From contig WELB01000054.1 in assembly GCA_009602725.1 (NCBI GenBank), forward strand, positions 491,883-543,117: a stretch of DNA of 51,235 nucleotides, read 5' to 3'. Positions 33,601 to 42,141 of this stretch are shown one piece after another. Under the pieces are notes generated by a model. It had not been told where the DNA came from. It worked only from the letters and a program-made list of their open reading frames with translations, and made no database searches. Source of the DNA: Spirogloea muscicola. Taxonomy: Eukaryota; Streptophyta; Zygnematophyceae; Spirogloeales; Spirogloeaceae. Both the position numbers and the translations under genes were made by a program. How positions within the stretch are numbered: position 1 is the stretch's first letter; every line of letters begins with the position of its first letter.

Positions 33601-34206
33601 GCAAGGCAGAAAATGTCACGACATGCATCGTGCTTCACCTGCTGCTTGGACACAACCCCCACCTGTGCTTCCCCTACATGTGAACAGTAACTACAAGGTG
33701 TCGTCACATTCGGACGAGCATGTCAACCAGGAGTACTGCGCCCTTGAGCACTCTATCTCACTAGGTTGCTCAATCACGTCATCAAGAATGGCGGAATGAA
33801 GGGCATGCCTGCGCTCGTAAGTTTGCCCAGAAGAGACTATGACGGGATCAGCCATCAGCTCCAGCCAGATGGGACATCGCATCTCCATTGGAGGTATTGC
33901 CACGTCGGATGTCCTTGGACTGGCATATCTAGCAATTTCTCCAGGCTGCTCTGGGGACCTTGGTGCAGCAGATACCCTGTCTTGCATTCCACAGCTGCAA
34001 CTGAAAGCAGGACAGCTGCAAGGTAGCAGCTGCTTTTGCTTCGAGGTGAGCTCCGGGCCTTCGGCGGCCGCACCTAAGGTGCAATCGCTCAGTATGATGG
34101 TTGTGTCGAGCGAGCCTTTCTCCTTGCTGACACTGAGCAGGTGCGCGTCGGCCGACGTCAGGCCTCCGAGCTGGCGAGCCCGCTCGCCGGACTGAAGCAA
34201 GGCCAT
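30623..34206 (-). CDS. U-box/ARM-repeat E3 ubiquitin ligase (PUB type)
   Basis: Exons on the minus strand: 34206-33809, 33590-33098, 32953-32720, 32539-32255, 32057-31929, 31702-31615, 31427-31389, 31186-31059, 30847-30623; 672 residues. The U-box spans about residues 104-178: IPPMEMRCPIWLELMADPVI, SGQTYERR, CIEAWLAQGNTTCPKTRQPL, VPNYTVKAMIAGWCEEHGV. A serine-rich linker follows. Then come ARM repeats from about residue 375 (VRRLVKHSAKNRAVLG, VMVNAAAAIVNISIDDQNK, VQEHAAGAIFSL, GSAGAIPPLVQVL, MVILANLAAS, AGGMGVIMKIL, SGAVQLLMKMI). U-boxes recruit E2 enzymes and ARM repeats bind substrates or receptor kinases. The first intron appears to use a GC donor (cag|gcatgc), and no GT donor restores the frame. 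The N-terminus is shorter than in PUBs with a full UND region, so an upstream exon is possible. The usual serine in CPISLEL is tryptophan here. Confidence 0.92.
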
Positions 34207-34573
34207 GGCGCAGGCCCTGCTCAGCTGCCAGGACGCCCTCCCGTCGCCGTGGCCCTGCCCGGGCCGGGCCCAGAGGGGCCTTCCATGGTCGCCAGCGGCA
34301 GCCCGCTAGTGCCGCCACACGCCTCCCTCCTGACAAGGGACGCCGCACCGTCGGGGGCTCGAGCGAGAGCTTGTCACCGAAGAGCCGGCGGCGCGAGGCG
34401 GCGCGACACGAGCGCGCCCGGGCCCCGCCTGGGTGCAACGGCCAGCGCCAGGCCGAGGGTCCGCCGGCGGGGGGAAGTGCCAAGGCGATGAGATGGGTGG
34501 GGGGGGGGGGGCGGCGAGGCGGAGTGTCACGTAGCGGCTGATGATGGGGAAGAAGCGGAGAGCTCTTCCGGAA
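34207..34573 (-). promoter_or_regulatory. GC island upstream of the U-box gene
   Basis: GC-rich sequence directly upstream of the U-box gene start on the minus strand, with a G13-type homopolymer at about 34498-34510. Likely promoter/5' UTR. It could also hide an upstream coding exon, since the U-box gene's N-terminus looks short. Confidence 0.4.
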
Positions 34574-34692
34574 CGAAAGCGGCTGCTGATATGAAAGAGT
34601 AGGCTGTGAAATGCCAGCCAGATGCATACAGGTGTTCATGACGGAGCCAAAGGCTAGGCAGACAGGGCGCCCTCAATACCCCCGTGTCAGCA
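34574..34692. repeat. 120-base dispersed repeat (copy 2)
   Basis: Nearly identical to the repeat at 4061-4180, with a core of tgctgatatgaaagagtagg followed by ctgtgaaatgccagccagat. It ends with the retroelement minus-strand tail cccccgtgtcagcac. It sits immediately upstream of the GC island of the U-box gene, the same placement as copy 1 relative to SCR-A. Confidence 0.8.
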
Positions 34693-34839
34693 CCGGACGA
34701 AGAAGCCCGGGCGCCGGCGGTAGTGGTTAGCGACGGGCACACGAGGGCGGGAGGGAGGTATGCCCTTTCGGACCGATGATCCCCATCGGATGGGCCGATG
34801 AGGCTCATCTAAGGGGGGGCGGGCCATCTGCTTCCCATC

Positions 34840-35720
34840 TCTCGCCTCGCCTCCCCCATCCGGCGACGAGCCCCGGCCTGCGGGCGCGGCGCGCTGGCCG
34901 CCTCCATAGCCGCGGGCAGCGGCGGCTATGGCGCCGCGCGGGCCCGGGTGCCGCCGTGGGCCCCCCGCCCCCTGATCCGCGGCGAGACGGGCGGCGGGGG
35001 CCGGGGCGCGGCGCGGCGCGGGATCTGGGGCCCTGGGAGACGCAGCAGCCGCGCAGGGCGCAGGCACAGTGCCAGAAACAGCTGCATTGATGTGAGGCAA
35101 TGGCCGTACTTTAATGGAAGGCAATGGCCGCCGTGAGAGCCCAAAGCAACGGCCGTGAGAAGCCCAAAGCAACGAGCAACGGCACAATGCGGNGTCCCGC
35201 CCGTGCGCCCGCCCGGGCCCCCGCCGGTGCGCCGGCCCCCGCGCGCCCGGGGCCCCCTTCGCTCCCCCAATCGTACCACGGCTGGGGGCCCGCCCCCCCC
35301 CGTTGGCGCTCCGCCGTCTCGCAACCTCCGGGCCACGTCCACCTCCCAATCATTGCTGACGCTCCGGACGGCCCGCGGGCCCCCACCCGCCGCCCCGGCT
35401 CGCTTCACGGGCCCCCCGGCGCCGCCGCCTATGCCCGTGCTATTCACCTGCGCGGCGGCGCAAGACAACGAAAGGGAGGCCACAACATCGAGCGTTTTGG
35501 GGCTCCGCGGCCCCACCAAGTGGGGTATTGCTCTACCTGCCCAACGGCTTCACAGTGGCCCGTGCTGTGGCGGGTCCACCACGCGCCGCGCTGTCGTGCC
35601 ACCAGCCCCTGCCGGCTTCTCGCGCCGGCAGCAGCTGACACGCACCCCGGTGGCGCGCAGTCTCCTTCGCGTGCTCCTTAAACCCCTCGGCCTTCTGCAG
35701 TCGAGCAGCTGTCTCACCAC
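34840..35720. other. GC island without supported gene
   Basis: About 880 bases of GC-rich sequence with an unresolved base at 35193. Long frames on both strands are proline/arginine/alanine low complexity and contradict one another. By analogy it could be the start of a gene, but no downstream exon can be tied to it. Confidence 0.4.
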
Positions 35721-35929
35721 CTGCGTACGCAGTACCCCGTCGTCCGCATCGGTCTGGGGTCTGATTGGACTTTGACAACATTGATGGGCAACGCCACTGC
35801 ATGAATGCTGCCATACATCACTAGCTGCATGCGACCCCACAGGCTTTACCATCCAGCGCACTAGAGATGTTGCCATTGTGAGTCATAAGAGCCTGGCGAG
35901 CTAAAACAGAAGAGTCGACCTTCTTTGAG

Positions 35930-36030
35930 CAGCTAGTCTGTCGGATCTGAGGCTCCTCACTCGTAATTACTGAGTGATCCATCCTCCCCCTGTTTTTCCC
36001 ATCGCATCCTCAGGCCCCTTTTGTAGCTGC
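35930..36030 (+). mobile_element. Diverged retroelement C-terminal tail, plus orientation
   Basis: Reads SDLRLLTRNY then stop at about 35941-35972 (tcggatctgaggctcctcac, then tcgtaattactga). It leads into the 36040-36250 inverted repeat. The reverse complement of nearly the same tail occurs at 41749-41795. Confidence 0.65.
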
Positions 36031-36043
36031 TCAACGCTCTTAG

Positions 36044-36250
36044 GCCCCTTCGAACCTTTGTCAATTCTTTTGGGCTGGCTTTTCGCAGCCCTCACCCCCA
36101 TTGGGAGTACCACTTCTCTCTCTCTCTTTTTGAGAAAGTGTCGCATCAAAAGGCCGTGGTGCCTTGTCTGAAGAAGTGGCACTCCCAATGGGGGCAAGGG
36201 CTGCAAAAAGCCAGCCCAAAAAGAGTTGACAAAGGTTCGGAGGGGCAATT
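36044..36250. repeat. Large inverted repeat built from two opposed stem-loop elements
   Basis: The left arm, about 36044-36120, contains ccccttcgaacctttgtcaa, gggctggcttttcgcagccc and ccccattgggagtaccactt. The right arm, about 36171-36246, is its complement: gaagtggcactcccaatggg, gggctgcaaaaagccagccc and gttgacaaaggttcggaggg. The arms are about 75 bases with few mismatches, and the spacer of about 50 bases is rich in ctctct. A third stem-loop copy follows at 36312-36332. RNA from either strand would fold into a long hairpin. Confidence 0.8.
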
Positions 36251-36419
36251 GTCTGAGGTTGCAATCTTTCACTGACGTCCATGGAGAAGAAGGCTCGCCC
36301 ATAAAGAAAGAGGGGCTGGCAAAGCCAGCCCACAAAGAATGGACAATGTCCAAAGCCGAAGAATGAGAAGCCGAGGAAGGACTCCTCTACTCTACCAATC
36401 ACGACTAGGGAAGCTCAGT

Positions 36420-36536
36420 ACCCGCGAGTGAGCAACATCAGGTCCGAGTAGCTCGAGGCAGGGAAGGAGGCACTCCGCCGAGACCCGGAGGCCGCGGAGG
36501 CCATGGAGAGCCTCAAGAAGTTTTCAATGATTTGCA
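36420..36536 (+). other. Possible orphan exon after a retroelement tail
   Basis: A minus-strand tail remnant (cagtacccgcgagtgagca, 36417-36435) is followed by a plus-strand frame reading LEAGKEALRRDPEAAEAMES then LKKFSMICR. It ends at a good donor (ttgcag|gtaact, 36536). No partner exon with matching phase was found; the MutS frame downstream does not fit. It may be a gene fragment or chance. Confidence 0.25.
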
Positions 36537-37043
36537 GGTAACTTTTCTACTCCCTGTGATCAAAAGCATGTCTGTCCCTGGCAGTGCTTGTCTTGGCTAA
36601 ACAAAACAAGCTCCTCATTGCCATAGCTAAAGTCTGCCCATCCTTCACTGATCCACTTACACCTCTGGCTTTACTTACTGAAAGCATCCATCAAACTTCC
36701 AAAAAGCGCCACTGACCCGTTCTCGAAAGGGACGACAGTCTGCAGAATGCTCTTGTGCTTATACCTGAAAAGACTACTTCATTTTCCCAAGCGTAGCATG
36801 TACAAGTAATTCCATCATGAAATGTTGTTTCTGTATAGACAAATTGTGGCAGCAGTGTGACATTCCGCAATCAAATCCTCTTGCATTCTGATTATATATG
36901 ATCACTAAACAGTGGTGTTTGAGGATGGATGCAAATTTTTGGCCACTCAGGGCCTCCATTACCAATACAGTACCTTGGCATAGTGTCAATCACCCCTCCA
37001 CGTCTGTCTTATGATCGGCTCAACTAGTACAGTGCATTAGTGA

Positions 37044-37664
37044 GCAGTGTTTGTCTCACATGCGGAGCTGGATGTTTTGAAGTCTAACTTTAAGACAGGT
37101 ATGCTGTACAAATACTGCCGTCCAAAGATCGACAGTAGAGAGGGGTCTTTTATGAATGCCGAAGGTCTTAGGCACCCTATAATGGAGCGCATAGATACGG
37201 GGACAGAGTACATCCCAAATAACATAAGCATTGGGGAGGGCTACAACGGGATCATTCTGTACTCAATGAACGCAGGAGGAAAGACAAGCCTGTTAAAGGC
37301 CTGCGGGCTATCATTGGTGCTGGCACAAATAGGGAGTTTTGTACCAGCCTCGAGCTACGTCTTCTCCCCATTTAAGTGCATAATGACGCGGATATTAAGC
37401 GAAGACAACAGCCTAAAAGGGCAGTCATCTTTTGTATCAGAGATGTCAGAGCTCAGAGGTTTATTAAAGAGAGCCGACAACAACACACTCGTTCTTGCAG
37501 ACGAGATTACGCACGGTACAGAGCATACGTCCGGATCTGCAATATTTACTTCGAGTGTCATTACGCTAGCAGAGAGGGCTGTGAATTTTGTCTATTGCTA
37601 TGGATCTTCTGAAACAAAAATTAATGCCTTTGAGCAGTGGCAGCAGAAAGATCTGTCCAAGTGA
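37044..37664 (+). pseudogene. Truncated MutS-family ATPase, closest in motif to giant-virus MutS
   Basis: A single open frame of about 205 codons without introns in an intron-rich neighbourhood. It starts inside the connector (AELDVLKSN, YKYCRPKID) and continues LRHPIMERID and YIPNNISIGEG. A Walker A-like NAGGKTSLLK follows, then VLAQIGSFVPASSYVFSPF, TRILSEDNSLKGQSSFVSEM, SELRGLLKRADNNTLVL and ADEITHGTEHTSGSA (Walker B). The RIL..DN..KG.S.F..EMSEL and PASS stretches match MutS proteins of nucleocytoplasmic large DNA viruses better than plant MSH1 or MSH2-6. The 5' two-thirds are missing, and the frame loses similarity where the conserved THL.E stretch should be. No start codon is needed by the reading; it opens after a stop at 37041. 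MutS proteins recognise mismatched DNA and couple this to ATP binding. Viral origin is inferred. Confidence 0.7.
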
Positions 37665-39505
37665 GGAAGTCCGTCGAGCTTAGATGATTGCAGTCGCTAT
37701 AGCGTTCAAGATCATGTTGGCATTGATCATACAGCTCATACCAGGCATGATTAGCAATAAGTTTGTGACCAACTACAGCACATTGCAAGCTATGCTCTTC
37801 ATCCATGCTCGACACACGTCACGTATGAGTTGCTCTCTTAGAGCCAGACCGCTTGAAGTTGTAGCAGTATGCAGTATGCATCCTTCCTCCACTTGAGAAG
37901 GTCGTTTCTACTATTGAGCAATTCAAATAACCAAAGACATTCTCAAAGTACAAGTACTACTGTGAAGCGAAGCTTAGACCTTCTCTGCTAGTAAGAACGC
38001 AAGTGACCGGCGCTGTGGTGTATTCTTGAGCTATTTGAATGTGATGAATGCACTGTCTTTGTACAACAAGCTCAATGTCGGCCCACCTTCTTGAGTGCAC
38101 TAGTATCTCCATGCTTCTATGGTCACAGTCGAGTACTTCAGAGAGAGTACCTCAAGACTCACATTGTTGGGAACCCAGAATGATTTTGCTGATTCTAGTC
38201 CATTGCGATAATCTTGCAGACATGCTCAGCATCCTCCCCCCTTCAAGACGTACAGGCTTATCCCCTCATCTGCTGGTATACTCGCCAACATGTTGGGCCA
38301 GCCATCCATGCCAGCACTCATGAGTGGAGCTACTTTCTCTCGGCTACAGCACTTCGATTTCTTGAACCTCTGTGCAGGCAATTACGCAGTTGCGACCAGT
38401 CACTTATGACGTACAACGTGGCGAGGGTGTAGAGCGCGTGTCTGGCCAATTGTAGTGCAATGCGGCAACGACTTCTTGTCTGCTTATGCAATGCGTTTGG
38501 ATCTCAGGCTCGACAATGCTGTCGAGCCTGCAGGCGTTTTCAAGGCCAACTCTCTCACTCCAGGACGGATGTGAGAGATGTACCCATTGTGCTCCTCAAG
38601 GTGCCTGTTTGCTACGTCCAATAGGTCAGGGAATGAGCCTGTGTATTGAATGATGCTCCTCTTCTGTTGCACAATCATAGATCACAACTGCTCGTGAAGT
38701 TTGTCTCTTAAGTTGTGATATTGATAACATGGTGCAATCATCAGGACCTAATGACAAAGGGGCTGGGCATGTTCAGCAGTCATCATCTGCCAGCAGTTCC
38801 GCATCCATGCGGACTTTGGCCATTATTTTGGTTAAGTGCCCACCACGTCAGACCACTGACGCCCTTCGACCCGTTCTGTACAATTGGTGCAGTATTTTTC
38901 TTCCCATCGATCAGCCCTCCTATTAGAAGGTCATCATTGGTTGAAGCTGGTCATAGCAGGGCAAACCTAAGAAATCTATCCTTATGCGCTGCATAGCTAA
39001 CTATCAGTTGAGTTGCAGTTGTATATCTGCACAGGCCATCGAAGCTTAGGCCCATGGTTTCAGGGAGGACAGAAGGTAGCATGTACTATAGCTGCGCTAC
39101 CTTCTTGTGTTTGGCTGGTTGTTCAAAATAATGCAAAGTTTGCTAATAGATTTGCAATACCCTCTGTGTGCTCGATAGCCAACTTGCATGCTTGTGGCAA
39201 ATATGCGCGCGTGCGCATGTGTAGCCATGAGCTGTCATCATGAAATTGTCATCATCATCGTCTCGTTCAAGCTGCATACGATTCAGACTGTCTATGAATG
39301 ACCTTGCTGTCCGGTGCCGAGACTCTGTCACAGGCGTCAGCAGGCGGTAGCTGACCAGAGAAAGAGAAGAAACTCTGATGAAGGGCGCAAGCGCCAAAAA
39401 ACAACAAAATCACTATTCGTGACTTCATACGAATTAAAGCTAGCCGAGTGCATGCAGAGGGAATATGGAGTAGATTATGCGGAGCCGTCAGGCTGGACAA
39501 CAGTG
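37665..39505. other. Interval of lower GC without recognised genes, beside the MutS fragment
   Basis: About 1.8 kb with no recognisable exon, RNA or retroelement. Short frames such as 38484-38678 (minus) and the start of 39314-39586 (plus; lysine/arginine-rich, then YELKLAECMQREYGVDYAEP) look somewhat protein-like but match no family I know. The interval could be further remnant of the insertion that brought the MutS fragment. Confidence 0.35.
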
Positions 39506-39517
39506 CTCTTTCCTCTG

Positions 39518-39720
39518 GCCAGGGGACCCACTTTCAGGACCCTAGCCTCTCTGATTTGCGGCTGCTTAGCAGGGGTTACTGAGTGATTTGTAGCTGCTTT
39601 CTTTCTTTGTGTGCTTTTCTTAGCGCTTCCTCTGGCCCCCTTCTCGTACTTTGTTCATTCTTTCTTGGGCTGGCTTTTTCAGCCCCTATCCTCAATGGGC
39701 GAGCCTTCTTCTTCTTCCGG
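39518..39720 (+). mobile_element. Retroelement C-terminal tail and 3' UTR with stem-loop, plus orientation
   Basis: Reads SGQGTHFQDPSLSDLRLLSRGY (split here: SGQGTHFQDP, SLSDLRLLSRGY) then stop at 39585-39587. A 3' UTR follows that contains the stem-loop gggctggctttttcagcccc and the tatcctcaatgggcgagcc word. It shows the stem-loop lying about 75-120 bases after the stop codon of this subfamily, which places the dispersed stem-loops in the element's 3' UTR. Confidence 0.8.
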
Positions 39721-39739
39721 AAGAAAGAAGCAAGACTCT

Positions 39740-39985
39740 TCCAGTAGAGGGCGATGGCTGTGATTGGCCAGCCCAGAATCTGGTTCGTAGGAGCCAGAAA
39801 AGTGCTAAAAATCCCCGTGTCAGCCGTAGGAAGTCAGATAAGCCCTGACCCCATCGCACTTTGTTCAATCTTTTTACCTGGGCTGGCCTCTCCCAGCCAC
39901 CGCCCTCCCCTGGAAAGAGAGAAGGCGCGCGGTGCGCATGAAATTGAAAGGGAGGCCATTTCTAGCCTTACAATGTCCAGTTAAC
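39740..39985. repeat. Nested stem-loops and 3' UTR pieces
   Basis: Forward stem-loop at about 39758-39775 (ggctgtgattggccagccca), minus-strand tail cccgtgtcagccgtaggaag near 39812, reverse stem-loop at about 39879-39900, and 3' UTR word ggcgcgcggtgcgcatgaaa near 39923. These are fragments of at least three copies. Confidence 0.7.
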
Positions 39986-40012
39986 TGGGTAATGAGCTGG
40001 CTAAGGGGGACG

Positions 40013-40369
40013 CTAATATCCCCGAGTAAGCACATGCATATCTGACAAGCTATACTGAGGAGCCGAACCACCTCCACGGAAGCCATTAGCCTGGGCTAAT
40101 GCACGACCAGCACGCTGGTGAATCGCGAGTGCTTGGGAGCGCTGCAGACTCAATGATAGCCTCATCCTATAACATGCAACGATGGCTTGCGGGACGCGTC
40201 TCAGATAAGCTGAGAGAAGGGCCACTAGGCAAACACGCGGGCTCGGACTGGCAGCCCGCCGAAGTGCCCCGTTAGCGGAGCCGCCTTGGGCTCCTCTGTG
40301 CGCGGGGGAAAATGGAGTGTGTAGTGAGGGATGGCGGGCTTGAGTGGCCAAGTACATGAGCAAGCACAC
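40013..40369 (-). mobile_element. Non-LTR retroelement 3' fragment
   Basis: The minus frame reads VPQAIVACYRMRLSLSLQRS, then QALAIHQRAGRALAQANGFR and YSLSDMHVLTRGY, and stops. It is nearly the same subfamily as the copies at 498-1031 and 17424-17663. The upstream 60 codons (QARHPSLHTPFSP...) do not match the other copies, so the junction lies near 40200. Confidence 0.75.
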
Positions 40370-40439
40370 TGACAGATGTACACAAGTGCTTACCCTAGCT
40401 GACCCGCTCAGTAACCACGAAGTGAGTCAGCATGTAGAG

Positions 40440-40735
40440 GTCGCTAAGTGATGCCCGAACCGAGGGGGCGGTGCGGCACAGCAGAGCAATTCGTCGCGAC
40501 GTTACCGTTTGCGGCACCTGGCCAGGTGGGTCATGACGCGTGCCGCGCCGCGTCGGGCCCCTGGCGCCCGCACACAGCCGAGCGGGGGAGCCCCGGCAGA
40601 TCTCCCCGTCTCGGTTACCAGTTCCGGTGCCCCCCCGCCCGCTTGTCGCCTCCCCGAAAGTGTGGCTTTGCTGGGGTGACCGTCTGCCCCGCTCCCTTAC
40701 CTTTGCCCCCCCTGCCCCCCCCTTAGCAAAGAGCA
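40440..40735. other. Short GC-rich block without supported gene
   Basis: GC-rich, with poly(C) stretches near 40630 and 40710. It lies between retroelement pieces: minus-strand tail remnants at 40408-40440 and a forward stem-loop at about 40757-40790. No coding frame with a domain. It may be a decayed older island. Confidence 0.4.
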
Positions 40736-40739
40736 AGCG

Positions 40740-41850
40740 CGGCCAGATTGACTGGAGGCTGGGAGAGGCCAGCCCAAAAGGAATGGACAAGGACAGAAGA
40801 ATCCTGGGTGCTAAGTATTAAGATAGCAGCAAGGGGACTCTCAGTAACCTCTAGTCAGAAGATGCAAGTCTGAATAGCTAGACGGGCTTAGCAAAGGGCT
40901 TTGCGCTGTGTAGCCCCATGCTTTACTTCCATCCTCCGCTTGAGAGACAGGCGCGCGGTGCGCCTGAACTGTGTACTAGCTTGGGCTTGGCACCGCGCGC
41001 CCTCTCTTCTTCTCCCCCCCTGCCGTCCGATTAGAGGTTGCCGCTGGCGCCCCGAGGCCCGTGGACGAGGAGGCCTTCCAAATGGGGGCGATGGTGAAAA
41101 GAGCGCGGAGTCGCTCACCATCGTGGTGGAAGAAATGCGGCAGCCGGTCGATGGCGGGCCCTTGCCCATCATGACGTCGGGTGGAGAGAAGACGCGCGCG
41201 GTGCACATGGAAGTAGGAAAGGAGGCCGAGCCAAGCCAGTACACTACTGTGTGGATAGAAGGCGCGCGGTGCGCATGAAATGAAGGGTAGTAGCCAATTC
41301 AAGATAAAAGCTTCATTAGGCAAAAGCTAGTGCCGAAAGCGGAGCTACATGAAATGACTCTGCTCATTCTTACTCTGCTCGTTCTTTTTTCTGGGCTGGT
41401 AATTCCAGCCCATATCCTCAATGGGCGAGCCCTTTCATCTACATGAAACGAAGCCGCATGTGTGGTAAGAGAGAAGGCGCGCGGGGCGCATGAAATGAAA
41501 GAGCGGCCAATTCAAGCCAATACATTGTTCAGGCAGAGTCGAGTGCAAGGTAAGGAGGGAGAAAAGTAGGTGCGGAAGTGGCTGGCCCGGGTCGGCCCAG
41601 TGAGAAAGAAGAAGAAGTGGCACTCCAAATGGGGGCAAGGGCTGTGATAAGCCAGCCCAAAAAGAATTGACAAGGGTCGGAGGGGCCGACAAGCGTTTAG
41701 CAGCTACAGAGGGGCTTGAAGATGTCATGTCAGCACAGGGGGAGGATGGATCACTCAGTAGTTACGAGTGAGGAGCCGCAGATCCGACAGACTAGCTGCC
41801 GGAAAACGATCCCCCTGATAAAGGGCGCGCGGTGCACATTGCATGACAAG
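40740..41850. repeat. Retroelement 3' UTR and stem-loop cluster upstream of the receptor kinase
   Basis: Stem-loops at about 40757 (forward), 41393-41411 (gggctggtaattccagccc, perfect 7-base stem) and 41646-41666 (forward). Minus-strand tails at 40838 and 41749-41795. 3' UTR copies with gaaggcgcgcgg(t/g)gcgcatgaaa near 41258 and 41473. The gcgcgcggtgc word appears at least five times. No coding sequence survives. Confidence 0.7.
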
Positions 41851-41854
41851 CGAA

Positions 41855-42141
41855 GAAGCCAATACACCCGACGGCGGGCGAGGGCCCCCCCGTCGCCGGC
41901 GCCAGGTGCGCCGGGGAGACGTCGCTTCCACCGGCCCCTGGCCGGCTGGGGACGGCAGGTTGGCCCCCTCCTGTTCACCTGGAATAAAGCCCCCATAACC
42001 CTAGCGGCCGCCGCCGCCGCCGCCGCCGCCGCCGTTGGCCGCCCCGCTCGAGGCCGCAGCCTGCCGGCTCTCGCGGCGCGCAGCGTGGAAGGAGCGCCGC
42101 GAGCGCGGTCGGGGCGCGGCCGCCGCCCGCGCCTCCGCGGG
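41855..42141 (+). promoter_or_regulatory. GC island with (GCC)n run, 5' end of the receptor kinase gene
   Basis: GC-rich sequence with a (GCC)n run at 42007-42034 precedes the ATG at 42142. An in-frame ORF extends upstream to 41716 but is low-complexity. The ATG at 42142 is preferred because it begins a signal peptide. Confidence 0.45.

Noticed and set aside
40395-41323. Several 110-130 codon ORFs between 40.4 and 41.3 kb
   Set aside because: They run through stem-loop repeats and gcgcgcggtgc words and change frame relative to the recognisable retroelement tails.
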